Of a stretch of DNA of 64,000 nt, positions 17,301 through 25,505 are shown in pieces (position 1 is the first letter of the stretch; each line of letters starts with the position of its first letter). Origin of the DNA: Cohnella zeiphila (GTDB taxonomy: Bacteria; Bacillota; Bacilli; Paenibacillales; Paenibacillaceae). The notes beneath the pieces are model-generated. The model was not told the origin of the DNA. It was given only the letters and a program-made list of their open reading frames with translations, and made no database searches. The DNA lies in the NCBI RefSeq assembly GCF_014212055.1, contig NZ_JACJVO010000022.1:41885-105884 (forward strand). Reading direction: 5' to 3'. The position numbers were made by a program, and so were the translations under genes.

Positions 17301-18690
17301 GCCGCACGCGCACAACTTCACGAAGGTCATGTTCGGGGAGAAAAGCGTGTTCCGCGCCGGGACGATCGGCACGGTGGCGGAGAAGACGGCATTCGGCTTC
17401 GCCAAAAAGTACGAGGAGGAGCACGGCAAACAGTGGCGCGGGGCGGAGCTGAACCGGCTGGCGGCCGGATGTACCGGCGTCAAGCGCAGCACGGGCCAGC
17501 ATCCCGGAGGCATCGTCGTCGTTCCCGACTATATCGAAGTGGAAGACATCACGCCGGTCCAATATCCGGCGGACGATACGAGCGCCGATTGGAAGACGAC
17601 GCACTTCGACTATCACGCCTTCGACGCGAACCTGCTCAAGCTCGATATTCTCGGGCACGATGATCCGACGATGATGCGGATGCTGCAGGATTTGACCGGG
17701 GTCGATCCGACGACGATCCCGATGAACGACCCGAAGGTGATGAGCATCTTCAGCTCGGTCGCGGCGCTCGGCGTTACGCCCGAGCAGATCCGCACGCCGG
17801 TGGCGACGTACGGCGTTCCGGAGATGGGAACGCGGTTCGTACGCCAAATGCTGGAGGAGACGAAGCCTTCGACATTCGCCGACCTGCTGCAGATTTCCGG
17901 CTTGTCCCACGGAACAGGGGTATGGCTCGGCAACGCGCAGGAGCTCATCAAGAACGGCACTTGCACGATCAAGACGGTCATCGGCTGCCGCGACGACATT
18001 ATGCTTTATCTCATTTATAAGGCGGGCATGGACGCGTCGCTCGCGTTCAAGATTACGGAGAGCGTGCGGAAGGGCAAGGGGCTGACGCCGGAGTGGATCG
18101 AAGAGATGCGGAAGTGCGGCGTTCCCCAATGGTACATCGACTCCTGTCTTCGCATCGAGTACATGTTCCCGAAGGCGCACGCCGCGGCTTACGTCATTTC
18201 GGCGGTGCGCACGGCCTACTTCAAACTCTATTATCCGATCGAATATTACGCGACCTACTATTCCGTTCGGGCCGCGGACTTCGATGTCGAACTGTTCTGC
18301 CAAGGGTACGACGCGATTCTGAAGACGCTGATCGAGATCGAGCAGAAAGGCTTCCAGGCGACGACGAAGGAGAAAAGCATGATCTCCATTCTCGAGATGG
18401 GGCTGGAGATGACGGCGCGCGGCTTTCGCTTCAAGCCGATCGACCTGTACCGCTCCGAAGCGACGCGCTTCATTATCGACGGCGACGCGCTCATTCCGCC
18501 GTTCGGAGCGATCGCCGGCATCGGCGAGAACGCCGCGAAGAATATCGCCGCCTCGAGGGAAGGCGGAGAGTTCCTGTCGGTCGAAGACTTCCAGCAGCGT
18601 TCGAAGGCGAGCAAGACGATCGTCGAAATGCTAGCCGGCATGGGCTGCTTCCGCGGTCTGCCGGAGACGAACCAGCTGTCGCTGTTCTAG
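14377..18690 (+). CDS. polC: DNA polymerase III alpha subunit, Gram-positive PolC type
   Basis: Main replicative polymerase with built-in proofreading. 1437 residues, normal length. Domain order: N-terminal region, OB fold (about 225-320), PHP domain (EFHLHTTMSTMDAVTPVDVY at about 337), DnaQ-type 3'-5' exonuclease inserted in the PHP domain (VFDIETTGLSVTANKIIELA at about 423, later VAHNARFDIGFMQEAC), then the polymerase core with DIDLNFSGEY near 965 carrying catalytic acidic residues. A zinc-ribbon-like segment (CRVPECKHSEW and CPKCGQTM) precedes it. ATG after AAGGAGGAACGGGC. The position downstream of proS is conserved in Firmicutes. Confidence 0.98.
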   Translation: MQPNTDQRRRFELLLQQAGVSAEWIESYFRDGYIEKVEVHKGKKEWHFHLVKSGLLPANVYADFCERVRAKLGHLAGINITLRYEDGIATDAVLAEYWKVFVEWMQAEFASVNGWLAKARMEAEGDTATLTMLDAMGLEMARRKNVDAHAAAFFERRFGRACRIKLAVGETRQEAYDEFAQKIQQEETEAIQQIMASAREEAAPAATGDAPQVLQHGYEIKEDPVPLQDIREEEKKITVHGTIFGLEVKELRSGSTLFQFYLTDFTDSISVKMFAKTKDDVKTLSLLANGKWIKARGRVEYDRFLNPPELVLMPSDVREIQPRPPRKDEAEEKRVEFHLHTTMSTMDAVTPVDVYVKTAAKWGHKAIAITDHANVQCYPDAAKAGKKNGIKILYGVEANVVNDAVPMVLNPREQRLDEATYVVFDIETTGLSVTANKIIELACVKMNNGQEIARFATFINPHEPIPYNIQQLTNINDEMVKDAPELEPKLHEFLAFIDDAVLVAHNARFDIGFMQEACKQHGLPPIPNPVLDTLELARFLHPTMKNHRLNTLADLYKVSLESHHRAIDDTIALGGILNGLIKDSVARGVTQLDRLNSVNVNSWKTTRPFHCGIYALNAAGKKNLFKLISLSHTDYFHRVACIPRSKLVEMREGLLVISGCERGELYETVLNKSEEEAEEVAAFYDVLEIQPLDFYMHLLDKGLVGSRAELEEALRKIVRIGQKTGKPVIATGNVHYLEPRDKLFRDITIHGITGFSPLKDQRKPDAHFRTTTEMLEAFAFLGKEKAHEVVVKNPNELADRFEEYPLFPDELYTPIMEGADDEIRNTCYETAKSMYGEPLPDVIVQRLEKELVPIIKYGFSANYLISERLVKKSNSDGYLVGSRGSVGSSVVATFLGISEVNPLPAHYLCRVPECKHSEWILDGSVPSGFDLPDKPCPKCGQTMKGEGQDIPFETFLGFKGDKVPDIDLNFSGEYQPHAHNFTKVMFGEKSVFRAGTIGTVAEKTAFGFAKKYEEEHGKQWRGAELNRLAAGCTGVKRSTGQHPGGIVVVPDYIEVEDITPVQYPADDTSADWKTTHFDYHAFDANLLKLDILGHDDPTMMRMLQDLTGVDPTTIPMNDPKVMSIFSSVAALGVTPEQIRTPVATYGVPEMGTRFVRQMLEETKPSTFADLLQISGLSHGTGVWLGNAQELIKNGTCTIKTVIGCRDDIMLYLIYKAGMDASLAFKITESVRKGKGLTPEWIEEMRKCGVPQWYIDSCLRIEYMFPKAHAAAYVISAVRTAYFKLYYPIEYYATYYSVRAADFDVELFCQGYDAILKTLIEIEQKGFQATTKEKSMISILEMGLEMTARGFRFKPIDLYRSEATRFIIDGDALIPPFGAIAGIGENAAKNIAASREGGEFLSVEDFQQRSKASKTIVEMLAGMGCFRGLPETNQLSLF

Positions 18691-18708
18691 GGACCGGTAA
18701 AATTTCGG

Positions 18709-18738
18709 TTGCGTACCGAAAAGGGGTTATGGTATATT
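18709..18738 (+). promoter_or_regulatory. sigma-A promoter for the rimP-nusA-infB operon
   Basis: TTGCGT (18709-18714), 18-bp spacer, TATATT (18733-18738), just after polC. The spacer region also forms a small hairpin (TTTCGGT/ACCGAAA) overlapping the -35 box. Confidence 0.75.
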
Positions 18739-18772
18739 AATTCTGGTAATCATGTGGATATCACTGTCTGCA

Positions 18773-18796
18773 GAAGAGTGGGGAAACCCACTCTTT
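18773..18796 (+). promoter_or_regulatory. leader hairpin upstream of rimP-nusA
   Basis: Perfect stem-loop AGAGTGGG-GAAA-CCCACTCT followed by TTCCGTTTTG, about 35 nt into the transcript. The T-tract is interrupted, so it looks like a weak terminator or attenuator. A hairpin of this kind precedes rimP (ylxS) in many Bacillales, and NusA-dependent autoregulation is a plausible use (inference). Confidence 0.6.
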
Positions 18797-18869
18797 CCGT
18801 TTTGCCATGGGCCTTTTTGGGCTGCGGCGCGGCGCGGACGATCCATTGGGGCAGGTAGGAGGTCGTGCA

Positions 18870-19334
18870 TTGAGCGCACCGAAAATCAAAAGCGAAGTAG
18901 AATCCTTCATTACGCCGTATTTGGACGAGAATGGCTACCAGCTCGTTGACGTCGAATACGTAAAAGAAGGAAGCAACTGGTACTTGCGGATATACGTGGA
19001 CCGGGAAGAAGGCGGCATCGACATCGACGATTGCGGCCGCATCTCCGAATTCGTCAGCGCGAAGCTCGACGAGCTCGATCCGATCGAAGGCGCGTATTTT
19101 CTGGAAGTCAGCTCGCCCGGGGCGGAGCGGCCGCTGAAGAAGCCGGAAGACGTGGCGAAGGCCGTCGGCAAGCACGTATTCGTGACGACGTACGAACCGG
19201 TAGGCGGTGCGAAAGAATTCGAAGGAAGGCTGGACAGCTTCGACGGCAGCGTCATCGAGATCACCGTGAATCGCCGCAAGCATGCCATCCCTTACGATAA
19301 AGTGGCCTCGGCACGCCTGGCCATCGTTTTCTAA
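18870..19334 (+). CDS. rimP: ribosome maturation factor RimP
   Basis: Assists 30S subunit assembly. 154 residues from the TTG at 18870, which follows TAGGAGGTCGTGCA and gives the family N-terminus MSAPKIKSEVESF; the frame remains open 63 bp upstream without a ribosome site. Motifs: LVDVEYVKEGSNWYLRIYVD, the D-rich DIDDCGRIS, and EVSSPGAERPLKK. First gene of the nusA-infB operon. Confidence 0.95.
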   Translation: MSAPKIKSEVESFITPYLDENGYQLVDVEYVKEGSNWYLRIYVDREEGGIDIDDCGRISEFVSAKLDELDPIEGAYFLEVSSPGAERPLKKPEDVAKAVGKHVFVTTYEPVGGAKEFEGRLDSFDGSVIEITVNRRKHAIPYDKVASARLAIVF

Positions 19335-19359
19335 ACTTTGAAGGAGGAATCATTGTCAC

Positions 19360-20460
19360 ATGAGCATGGAGTTTATCGAGGCGCTGTCCGAAATCGAGCG
19401 AGAGAAGGGCATCTCCAAGGATGTTCTGATCGAAGCTATCGAAGCGGCACTGATCTCCAGCTACAAGAGGAATTTCAACACGGCCCAGAACGTGCGCGTC
19501 GACATTAACCGGACGACGGGACTTATTAAAGTGTACGCCCGCAAAACGATCGTCGAGGAAGTGCTCGATCCCCGCATGGAAATCTCGCTGGAGGCGGCCA
19601 GGGCGATCAACCCGCACTACCAGCTGGAGGACATCGCGGAGATCGAAGTGACGCCGCGCGATTTCGGCCGCATCGCCGCGCAGACGGCGAAGCAGGTCGT
19701 CACCCAGCGGATCCGCGAAGCGGAGCGGGGACTGATCTACAACGCCTACGTCGACAAAGAGCAGGACATCGTCACCGGACTCATCCAGCGGATCGACATG
19801 CGCAACCTGTACGTCGATCTTGGCAAAGTGGAAGCGGCGCTTCCGCTGACCGAGCTCATGCCGACCGACAAGTTCAAGCAAGGCGACCGGGTCAAGTCGT
19901 ACATCACCAAAGTCGAGAATACGAGCAAAGGGCCGCAGATCATCCTGTCCCGTACGCATCCGGGATTGCTCAAGCGGCTGTTTGAGCTGGAAGTTCCGGA
20001 AATTTTCGACGGAACGGTCGAGATCCGCTCGGTGGCGCGCGAAGCCGGCTTCCGTTCGAAGATCGCGGTGTATTCGCGCAATCCCGAAGTCGATCCGATC
20101 GGTTCCTGCGTCGGTCCGAAGGGCGTACGCGTCCAGACGATCGTCACCGAGCTGAAGGGCGAGAAGATCGACATCGTCCAGTGGTCCGATTCGGTCGAGG
20201 AATACGTCGCGAACGCTCTCAGCCCTTCCAAGGTGCTGGAAGTGATCGTGTTCGAACCGGAGAAGATGGCCCGCGTCATCGTGCCGGACTATCAATTGTC
20301 GCTGGCCATCGGCATCAAAGGGCAGAACGCCCGGCTGGCCGCCAAGCTGACCGGCTGGAAGATCGACATCAAGAGCGAGACCCAGGCGGAGCAGGAGTAT
20401 GGCCGTCCCAGAACGGGGAGCGGCGAGGTCATGCACCAGGACAGCGTGACGATCGACTAG
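19360..20460 (+). CDS. nusA: transcription elongation/termination factor NusA
   Basis: Binds RNA polymerase and modulates pausing, termination and antitermination. 366 residues: N-terminal polymerase-binding domain (EREKGISKDVLIEAIEAAL), S1 domain (about 130-200), and two KH domains (VGPKGVRVQTIVTELKGEKI and LAIGIKGQNARLAAKLTGWK). It lacks the acidic C-terminal repeats of E. coli NusA, as usual in Firmicutes. ATG at 19360 (or 19366) after AAGGAGGAAT. Confidence 0.97.
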   Translation: MSMEFIEALSEIEREKGISKDVLIEAIEAALISSYKRNFNTAQNVRVDINRTTGLIKVYARKTIVEEVLDPRMEISLEAARAINPHYQLEDIAEIEVTPRDFGRIAAQTAKQVVTQRIREAERGLIYNAYVDKEQDIVTGLIQRIDMRNLYVDLGKVEAALPLTELMPTDKFKQGDRVKSYITKVENTSKGPQIILSRTHPGLLKRLFELEVPEIFDGTVEIRSVAREAGFRSKIAVYSRNPEVDPIGSCVGPKGVRVQTIVTELKGEKIDIVQWSDSVEEYVANALSPSKVLEVIVFEPEKMARVIVPDYQLSLAIGIKGQNARLAAKLTGWKIDIKSETQAEQEYGRPRTGSGEVMHQDSVTID

Positions 20461-20503
20461 CTGCCGATGATATGCGGTAACAAGGCGGGGGAGGGATCCA
20501 ACC

Positions 20504-20821
20504 TTGAAAGTCAGAAAAATACCGCAGCGCAAGTGCGTCGCCTGCCAGGAGATGAAGCCCAAAAAGGAGCTGATCCGCATCGTCCGCACGCCCGAAGGGG
20601 ATATCCAGATCGACCTGACGGGCAAGAAGGCGGGACGCGGCGCCTATCTGTGCGGCAAGGTGAGCTGCTTCAAGCTGGCCAAGAAGTCGAAGGCTTTTGA
20701 ACGGGCGCTTAAAGTTCCGGTGGCCGCTGAAATTTACGACCGGCTGGAAGCCGATTTTATAAAAGTGGAAGACGAGTTCCTTGCCAAAAAGGAGCTGGAG
20801 CCGGACGATGACGACGAATAA
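20504..20821 (+). CDS. rnpM: RNase P modulator RnpM (YlxR family)
   Basis: 105 residues, DUF448/YlxR fold. The zinc-free RNA-binding signature is clear: RKCVACQEMKPKKELIRIVR, then GKKAGRGAYLCGK. YlxR of Bacillus (RnpM) binds RNase P RNA and tempers its activity. TTG start after GGGGGAGGGA. Its last 14 nt overlap the start of the next gene. Confidence 0.9.
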   Translation: MKVRKIPQRKCVACQEMKPKKELIRIVRTPEGDIQIDLTGKKAGRGAYLCGKVSCFKLAKKSKAFERALKVPVAAEIYDRLEADFIKVEDEFLAKKELEPDDDDE

Positions 20822-21137
20822 GGCGCTGTCCCGGCTCGGGCTGGCCAGACGCGCTGGGAAGCTGGTGTCCGGCGAGGAGCTCGTGCTGAAGGCGATCCGG
20901 TCCGGCGAAGCTAATCTGGTGCTGCTCGCTGAGGACGCTTCGGCGGGTACGCGCAAGAAGATCTCGGACAAATGCGCAAGCTATGGAGTGGAACTGCTTG
21001 TCGGGTATAGCCGCATCGAGCTGGGGGGAGCCGCGGGCCAGCCGGAGCGGGTGCTGTTCGCCGTGACGGACCGAGGCTTTGCGGAGATGATCCGAAGCGG
21101 CTGGGTTCAACATTCGGAGGTGGAGAATATTGAGTAA
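20808..21137 (+). CDS. ylxQ: L7Ae-family ribosomal/K-turn-binding protein YlxQ
   Basis: 109 residues, L7Ae/L30e/Gadd45 fold. ALSRLGLARRAGKLVSGEE at the N-terminus and LVLLAEDASAGTRKKI are typical of YlxQ. Family members bind kink-turn RNA. The ATG at 20808 follows GGAG at 20797-20800 and overlaps the rnpM stop by 14 nt; the infB start overlaps this gene's stop. The nusA-rnpM-ylxQ-infB order is standard for Firmicutes. Confidence 0.9.
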   Translation: MTTNKALSRLGLARRAGKLVSGEELVLKAIRSGEANLVLLAEDASAGTRKKISDKCASYGVELLVGYSRIELGGAAGQPERVLFAVTDRGFAEMIRSGWVQHSEVENIE

Positions 21138-24135
21138 ACAAGATACCAATGACAACAAGGATAAGCTGCGAGTATACGAGTATGCGAAGCAGCTCAACAT
21201 GAGCAGCAAAGAGGTTATTACGATTCTTAAGCGGGTGAACATGCCCGTCAACAATCATATGAGCGTTATGGAAGACGGAATGGTCTCGGCGGTCCAGAAG
21301 TTTTTCCACGACGTTAAGGCGAATGCCGCGGCGAAAATGGCGCAGAGCGGCGCGAAGCAGCAGGGCGGCGGAGCCCGCCAGGAAGGCGGAGCCAGACAGG
21401 GCGGCGGAGAGCGCCGGCAGGCCGAAGGGCAAGGCGCTTCCGGCGGCCAGGCGCCGTCGCGGCGCGCGGAAGAAGGCGGCTCCGGAACGAGGCCGGCGGC
21501 CGTGGCGTCCAGACCGGCTCCTACGCCAAGTTCTTCGCCTGCGCCGGCAGAGGCGGCGCCGAGCCGTCCGCAAGGCGGGGATCGGCCGCAAAGCCAGAAC
21601 GATGGAGGCGGGAACCACCGTCAGGGCGATCGTCCGCAAGGCGAACGCGGGCAAGGCCAGAACGGCGGCGGCGGATATAACCGTCCGCAGGGCGATCGTC
21701 CGCAAGGCGATCGCCGGCAAGGCCAGGGCGGCGGCGGGTATAATCGTCCGCAGGGCGACCGCCCACAAGGCCAAGGCGGCGGATACAATCGTCCGCAGGG
21801 CGACCGCCCGCAAGGCCAAGGCGGCGGATACAACCGCCCTCAGGGAGATCGTCCGCAGGGCCAGGGCGGCGGATACAACCGTCCGCAAGGCCAAGGCGGC
21901 GGGTATAATCGTCCGCAAGGCGACCGTCCGCAAGGCCAAAGCGGAGGCGGGTACAACCGTCCGCAAGGCGACCGTCCGCAGGGCCAAGGCGGAGGCGGAT
22001 TCAACCGTCCGCAAGGTCAAGGCGGCTTCGGCGGCGGACGTCCGCAGGGCCAAGGGGGCGGCCGCCCGCAAGGTCAAGGCGGCGGCGGTTTCGGCGGCAG
22101 CCGTCCGCAAGGCGGAGGCTTCGGCGGCGGCGGACGCGCTCCCGCTCCGGCTCCCGCAGCAGCCGGCGCAGGCAGCCGCGGCGGCGCGGGCCGGCCGGGC
22201 GGCGGACGTCCGGAAGGGCGCCGCGACGGCGATAACCGTGGAACCCAAGGCGGCAAGCGGAAGGATAACGACTTCGGCAGAAGGTTCGACGAAGGTCGTC
22301 CCGGCGGCCCGAGAGGCAAAGGCAAGGGCGGCAAGAACGCGAGGGGCAGAAGCAACCAGCCGCCGCGCGAGAAGATCGACAACACGCCGAAGAAGATCAT
22401 CGTCCGCGGCGAGATGACCGTAGGCGATCTTGCCAAGCTGCTGCACAAGGACGCTTCCGAAGTTATCAAGAAGCTGCTCATGATGGGCGTCATGGCGACG
22501 ATCAACCAGGATCTCGACCTCGATACCGTTCTGCTCGTCGCCGGCGAATTCGGCGTCGAGACCGAAGTGAAGATCGTCGTCGAAGACACGAACTTCGAGA
22601 CGATCGAGGAGAACGACGATCCCGACGATCTGGTTGCCCGTCCGGCTGTCGTCACGATCATGGGCCACGTCGACCACGGGAAGACGACGCTGCTCGACGC
22701 CATCCGCGAGACGCAAGTCGCGAGCGGGGAAGCAGGCGGCATTACCCAGCATATCGGCGCTTATCAGGTCGAAGTGCATGGTCAGAAGATTACGTTCCTG
22801 GATACCCCGGGCCACGAAGCGTTCACGACGATGCGCGCCCGCGGCGCGCAGGTGACCGATATTACGATTCTGGTCGTCGCGGCCGACGACGGCGTCATGC
22901 CGCAGACGGTCGAAGCGATCAACCACGCCAAGGCGGCGAACGTGCCGATCATTGTCGCGGTCAACAAGATCGATAAGCCGGGCGCGAACCCGGACAAAGT
23001 GAAGCAGGAGCTGACCGAGTACGGTCTCGTGCAGGAAGAGTGGGGCGGCGACACGATTTTCGTCGAGCTGTCCGCAAAGCAGCGCATCAACCTGGACGGC
23101 TTGCTCGAGATGATTCTGCTCGTCGCCGAAGTGAACGACTACAAGGCGAATCCCGACAAGCGGGCGCGGGGCACGGTCATCGAAGCCGAGCTGGATAAGG
23201 GCAAAGGCCCGATCGCGCGCATCCTCGTGCAGAACGGTACGCTGAAGGTGGGCGACGCGTTCGTAGCGGGCGACTGCTTCGGCCGGATTCGCGCGATGAC
23301 GAACGACCGCGGCCGCCGCGTCAAGGAAGCGGGACCGTCGACCCCGGTCGAGATTACAGGCCTGACCGAAGTTCCGCAAGCCGGCGATCCGTTCATGGTG
23401 TTCGAGGACGAGCGCAAAGCGCGGGAGATTGCCGATAAGCGCTCGATCAAGACGCGCCAGGACACGATGAAGTCGAACCAGAAAGTCACGCTGGACGATC
23501 TGTTCAACAAGATCAAGGAAGGCGAGATCAAGGACCTCAACGTCATTCTCAAGGCGGACGTCCAAGGCTCGCTCGAAGCGCTCAAAGGCTCGCTGGAGAA
23601 GATCGAAGTCGAAGGCGTTCGCGTCAAGACGATTCACAGCGGCGTCGGGGCGATCACCGAATCCGATATCTCGCTGGCGCTCGCCTCTTCGGCCATCGTG
23701 ATCGGCTTCAACGTCCGTCCGGAGCCGCGCGCGGCTGCGGCTGCCGAGCAGGAGAAGGTCGACGTTCGCCTGCACCGGATCATCTACAAGGTGATCGAGG
23801 AGATCGAGCAAGCGATGAAGGGCATGCTCGACCCGGTATTCAAGGAGAAAGTGATCGGCCACGCGGAAATCCGCGAGACGTTCAAAGTCAGCAAGGTGGG
23901 CACGATCGCCGGCTGTATGATTACGGACGGCAAGGTGTCCCGCAATGCCGAAGCCCGCGTCGTCCGCGCCGGAATCGTCGTTCACGAAGGCAAGATCGAT
24001 TCGCTCAAGCGGTTTAAGGATGACGCAAGGGAAGTTTCGGAAGGCTACGAATGCGGCATTACGCTGGAGAAGTTCAACGATCTCCAGATCGGCGACGTCA
24101 TCGAAGCGTTCGTGATGGAGTCCGTCGAGCGTTAA
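21130..24135 (+). CDS. infB: translation initiation factor IF-2
   Basis: GTPase that places initiator tRNA on the ribosome. 1001 residues, far longer than Bacillus IF-2 (about 716) because of a disordered N-terminal insertion. Residues 1-60 form the first IF2_N-like module (YEYAKQLNMSSKEVITILKR). About 145-335 are tandem G/R/P/Q/N-rich repeats, about 420-500 the second IF2_N module, and the G domain starts near 511 (GHVDHGKTTLL, then DTPGHEAF and NKIDKPG), followed by domains II-IV. TTG start after GGAGG. Confidence 0.98.
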   Translation: MSKQDTNDNKDKLRVYEYAKQLNMSSKEVITILKRVNMPVNNHMSVMEDGMVSAVQKFFHDVKANAAAKMAQSGAKQQGGGARQEGGARQGGGERRQAEGQGASGGQAPSRRAEEGGSGTRPAAVASRPAPTPSSSPAPAEAAPSRPQGGDRPQSQNDGGGNHRQGDRPQGERGQGQNGGGGYNRPQGDRPQGDRRQGQGGGGYNRPQGDRPQGQGGGYNRPQGDRPQGQGGGYNRPQGDRPQGQGGGYNRPQGQGGGYNRPQGDRPQGQSGGGYNRPQGDRPQGQGGGGFNRPQGQGGFGGGRPQGQGGGRPQGQGGGGFGGSRPQGGGFGGGGRAPAPAPAAAGAGSRGGAGRPGGGRPEGRRDGDNRGTQGGKRKDNDFGRRFDEGRPGGPRGKGKGGKNARGRSNQPPREKIDNTPKKIIVRGEMTVGDLAKLLHKDASEVIKKLLMMGVMATINQDLDLDTVLLVAGEFGVETEVKIVVEDTNFETIEENDDPDDLVARPAVVTIMGHVDHGKTTLLDAIRETQVASGEAGGITQHIGAYQVEVHGQKITFLDTPGHEAFTTMRARGAQVTDITILVVAADDGVMPQTVEAINHAKAANVPIIVAVNKIDKPGANPDKVKQELTEYGLVQEEWGGDTIFVELSAKQRINLDGLLEMILLVAEVNDYKANPDKRARGTVIEAELDKGKGPIARILVQNGTLKVGDAFVAGDCFGRIRAMTNDRGRRVKEAGPSTPVEITGLTEVPQAGDPFMVFEDERKAREIADKRSIKTRQDTMKSNQKVTLDDLFNKIKEGEIKDLNVILKADVQGSLEALKGSLEKIEVEGVRVKTIHSGVGAITESDISLALASSAIVIGFNVRPEPRAAAAAEQEKVDVRLHRIIYKVIEEIEQAMKGMLDPVFKEKVIGHAEIRETFKVSKVGTIAGCMITDGKVSRNAEARVVRAGIVVHEGKIDSLKRFKDDAREVSEGYECGITLEKFNDLQIGDVIEAFVMESVER
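21562..22135 (+). repeat. in-frame tandem repeats in infB (YNRPQGDRPQGQGGG type)
   Basis: About nineteen RPQG tetrapeptides occur in residues 145-335 of IF-2, mostly arranged as YNRPQGDRPQGQGGG units of about 45 bp. DNA copies between 21.67 and 22.02 kb are nearly identical, including codon choice, which points to recent expansion by slippage or recombination. The encoded segment is RGG/FG-like and almost certainly disordered. Confidence 0.9.
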
Positions 24136-24165
24136 GCCCCGCAATTTCCAAACGAGGTGATCGGC

Positions 24166-24522
24166 ATGGCGAAATTTCGCGTAGGACGCGTCGGCGAACA
24201 GATCAAGAAAGAGATCAGCTCTTTGATCCAGACGGAGCTGAAAGACCCGCGCATCGGTTTCATTACGGTGACCGGCGTGGACGTCACCGGGGATTTGTCG
24301 CAGGCGCGCGTCTACTTGAGCATCCTCGGCAGCGACGAGCAGAAGGAGGCGACCCTTCACGCCCTTGGCCGGGCCAAGGGCTTCCTTCGCACGGAGCTGG
24401 GCCACAGAATGCGCCTTCGGCATACGCCGGAAATTGAATTCCGATTCGACAGCTCGATCGCTTACGGCAGCCACATCGAGGCGCTGCTGCAGGAGATCAA
24501 CCGGGAGAGCCGCAACGCATGA
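24166..24522 (+). CDS. rbfA: ribosome-binding factor A
   Basis: 30S maturation factor with a KH-like fold. 118 residues from the ATG at 24166 (the frame opens at a GTG 9 bp upstream that is part of the GAGGTGAT ribosome site). Motifs: RVGEQIKKEISSLIQTELKD, ITVTGVDVTGDLSQARVY, and the C-terminal PEIEFRFDSSIAYGSHIEAL. It follows infB directly; the ylxP gene seen between infB and rbfA in Bacillus is missing. Its stop overlaps nrnA. Confidence 0.96.
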   Translation: MAKFRVGRVGEQIKKEISSLIQTELKDPRIGFITVTGVDVTGDLSQARVYLSILGSDEQKEATLHALGRAKGFLRTELGHRMRLRHTPEIEFRFDSSIAYGSHIEALLQEINRESRNA

Positions 24523-25505
24523 TGCGGGAGCGGGAATTGGACGAAGCGGCGGCTTACGTTCGGGAGCGCGACGATTTCCTTGTCGTCTCCCACGTTCAGC
24601 CCGACGGGGATGCCATCAGTTCGACGGTGGCGATCGGCTGGCTGCTGGACAAGCTGGGCAAATCTTTCGCCATGTATAACGAAGGGCCGGTTCCCCGGCG
24701 GCTGGGCTATCTGTGGAATAGCGGCGATATCGCGACCGCCGCCGAAGGAACGCCTGCGCGCCGTTTTCGGAACGTGATCGCCGTGGATTGCGCCGATTTC
24801 GCCCGCTGCGGGAGCGCCAAGGAGCGGTTCGCGGAAGACGCGGAGCTGCTGAATATCGACCATCATTCGACGAACGACGCGTACGGACGGACGAACCTGA
24901 TCGTTCCGGACGCCGCCTCGACGACGGAGATCGTGTTCCGGCTGATCGAGAGGATGGGAATTTCGCTCGATCCGGCTGCCGCAACCGCCTTATATACCGG
25001 ATTGCTGACCGACACCGGAGGGTTCCGGTATGCGAACACAAGCCCGGATGTGCTGAAAGTCGCGGCCCGGCTGCTCGATGCCGGCGCGGAAGGACCGATG
25101 CTGGCGGAGACGCTGCTGGAACGGATGTCGATGAACCAGGCCAGAATGCTCCAACGGACGTTGCCTCGCCTTGCGTTCAGCGACGATCAGCGAATCGGGT
25201 GGCTTTGGGTGACCGTCGAAGATTTGAGCGAGACGGGAGCTTCCAACGAGGATTTGGAAGGACTCGTCAATTACCCGCGCAACGTCGATGGAGTCGAGGT
25301 CGGCCTGCTGTTCAAACAGCTTGTCCCCGGCTCGGTCAAGATCAGCCTTCGTTCGACGGGGAAAGTCGATGTGGCGGCGGTCGCCCAACGGTTCGGCGGC
25401 GGCGGGCACGTGCGCGCCGCCGGATGCAAGCTGGACGCGGATTTGCCCGAAGCGATCGAGCGGGTGGTAACGGCGGTTCAGGAAGCGTTGGGGGATGCCG
25501 GATGA
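24519..25505 (+). CDS. nrnA: DHH-family oligoribonuclease / pAp phosphatase NrnA
   Basis: Degrades short RNA oligonucleotides and dephosphorylates 3'-phosphoadenosine 5'-phosphate. 328 residues. DHH domain motifs: VVSHVQPDGDAISST, NIDHHSTND (the DHH triad), and a C-terminal DHHA1 domain with RFGGGGHVRAAGCKL. ATG overlaps the rbfA stop, and its own stop overlaps truB (ATGA), so rbfA-nrnA-truB are translationally coupled. Confidence 0.95.
   Translation: MMRERELDEAAAYVRERDDFLVVSHVQPDGDAISSTVAIGWLLDKLGKSFAMYNEGPVPRRLGYLWNSGDIATAAEGTPARRFRNVIAVDCADFARCGSAKERFAEDAELLNIDHHSTNDAYGRTNLIVPDAASTTEIVFRLIERMGISLDPAAATALYTGLLTDTGGFRYANTSPDVLKVAARLLDAGAEGPMLAETLLERMSMNQARMLQRTLPRLAFSDDQRIGWLWVTVEDLSETGASNEDLEGLVNYPRNVDGVEVGLLFKQLVPGSVKISLRSTGKVDVAAVAQRFGGGGHVRAAGCKLDADLPEAIERVVTAVQEALGDAG

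Noticed and set aside
20911..24474. 1187-aa open frame on the minus strand opposite rnpM-ylxQ-infB
   Set aside because: It is the antisense of infB and its neighbours; its ALRTV-type repeats are just the reverse reading of the RPQG tract in GC-rich DNA. There is no ribosome site or promoter.
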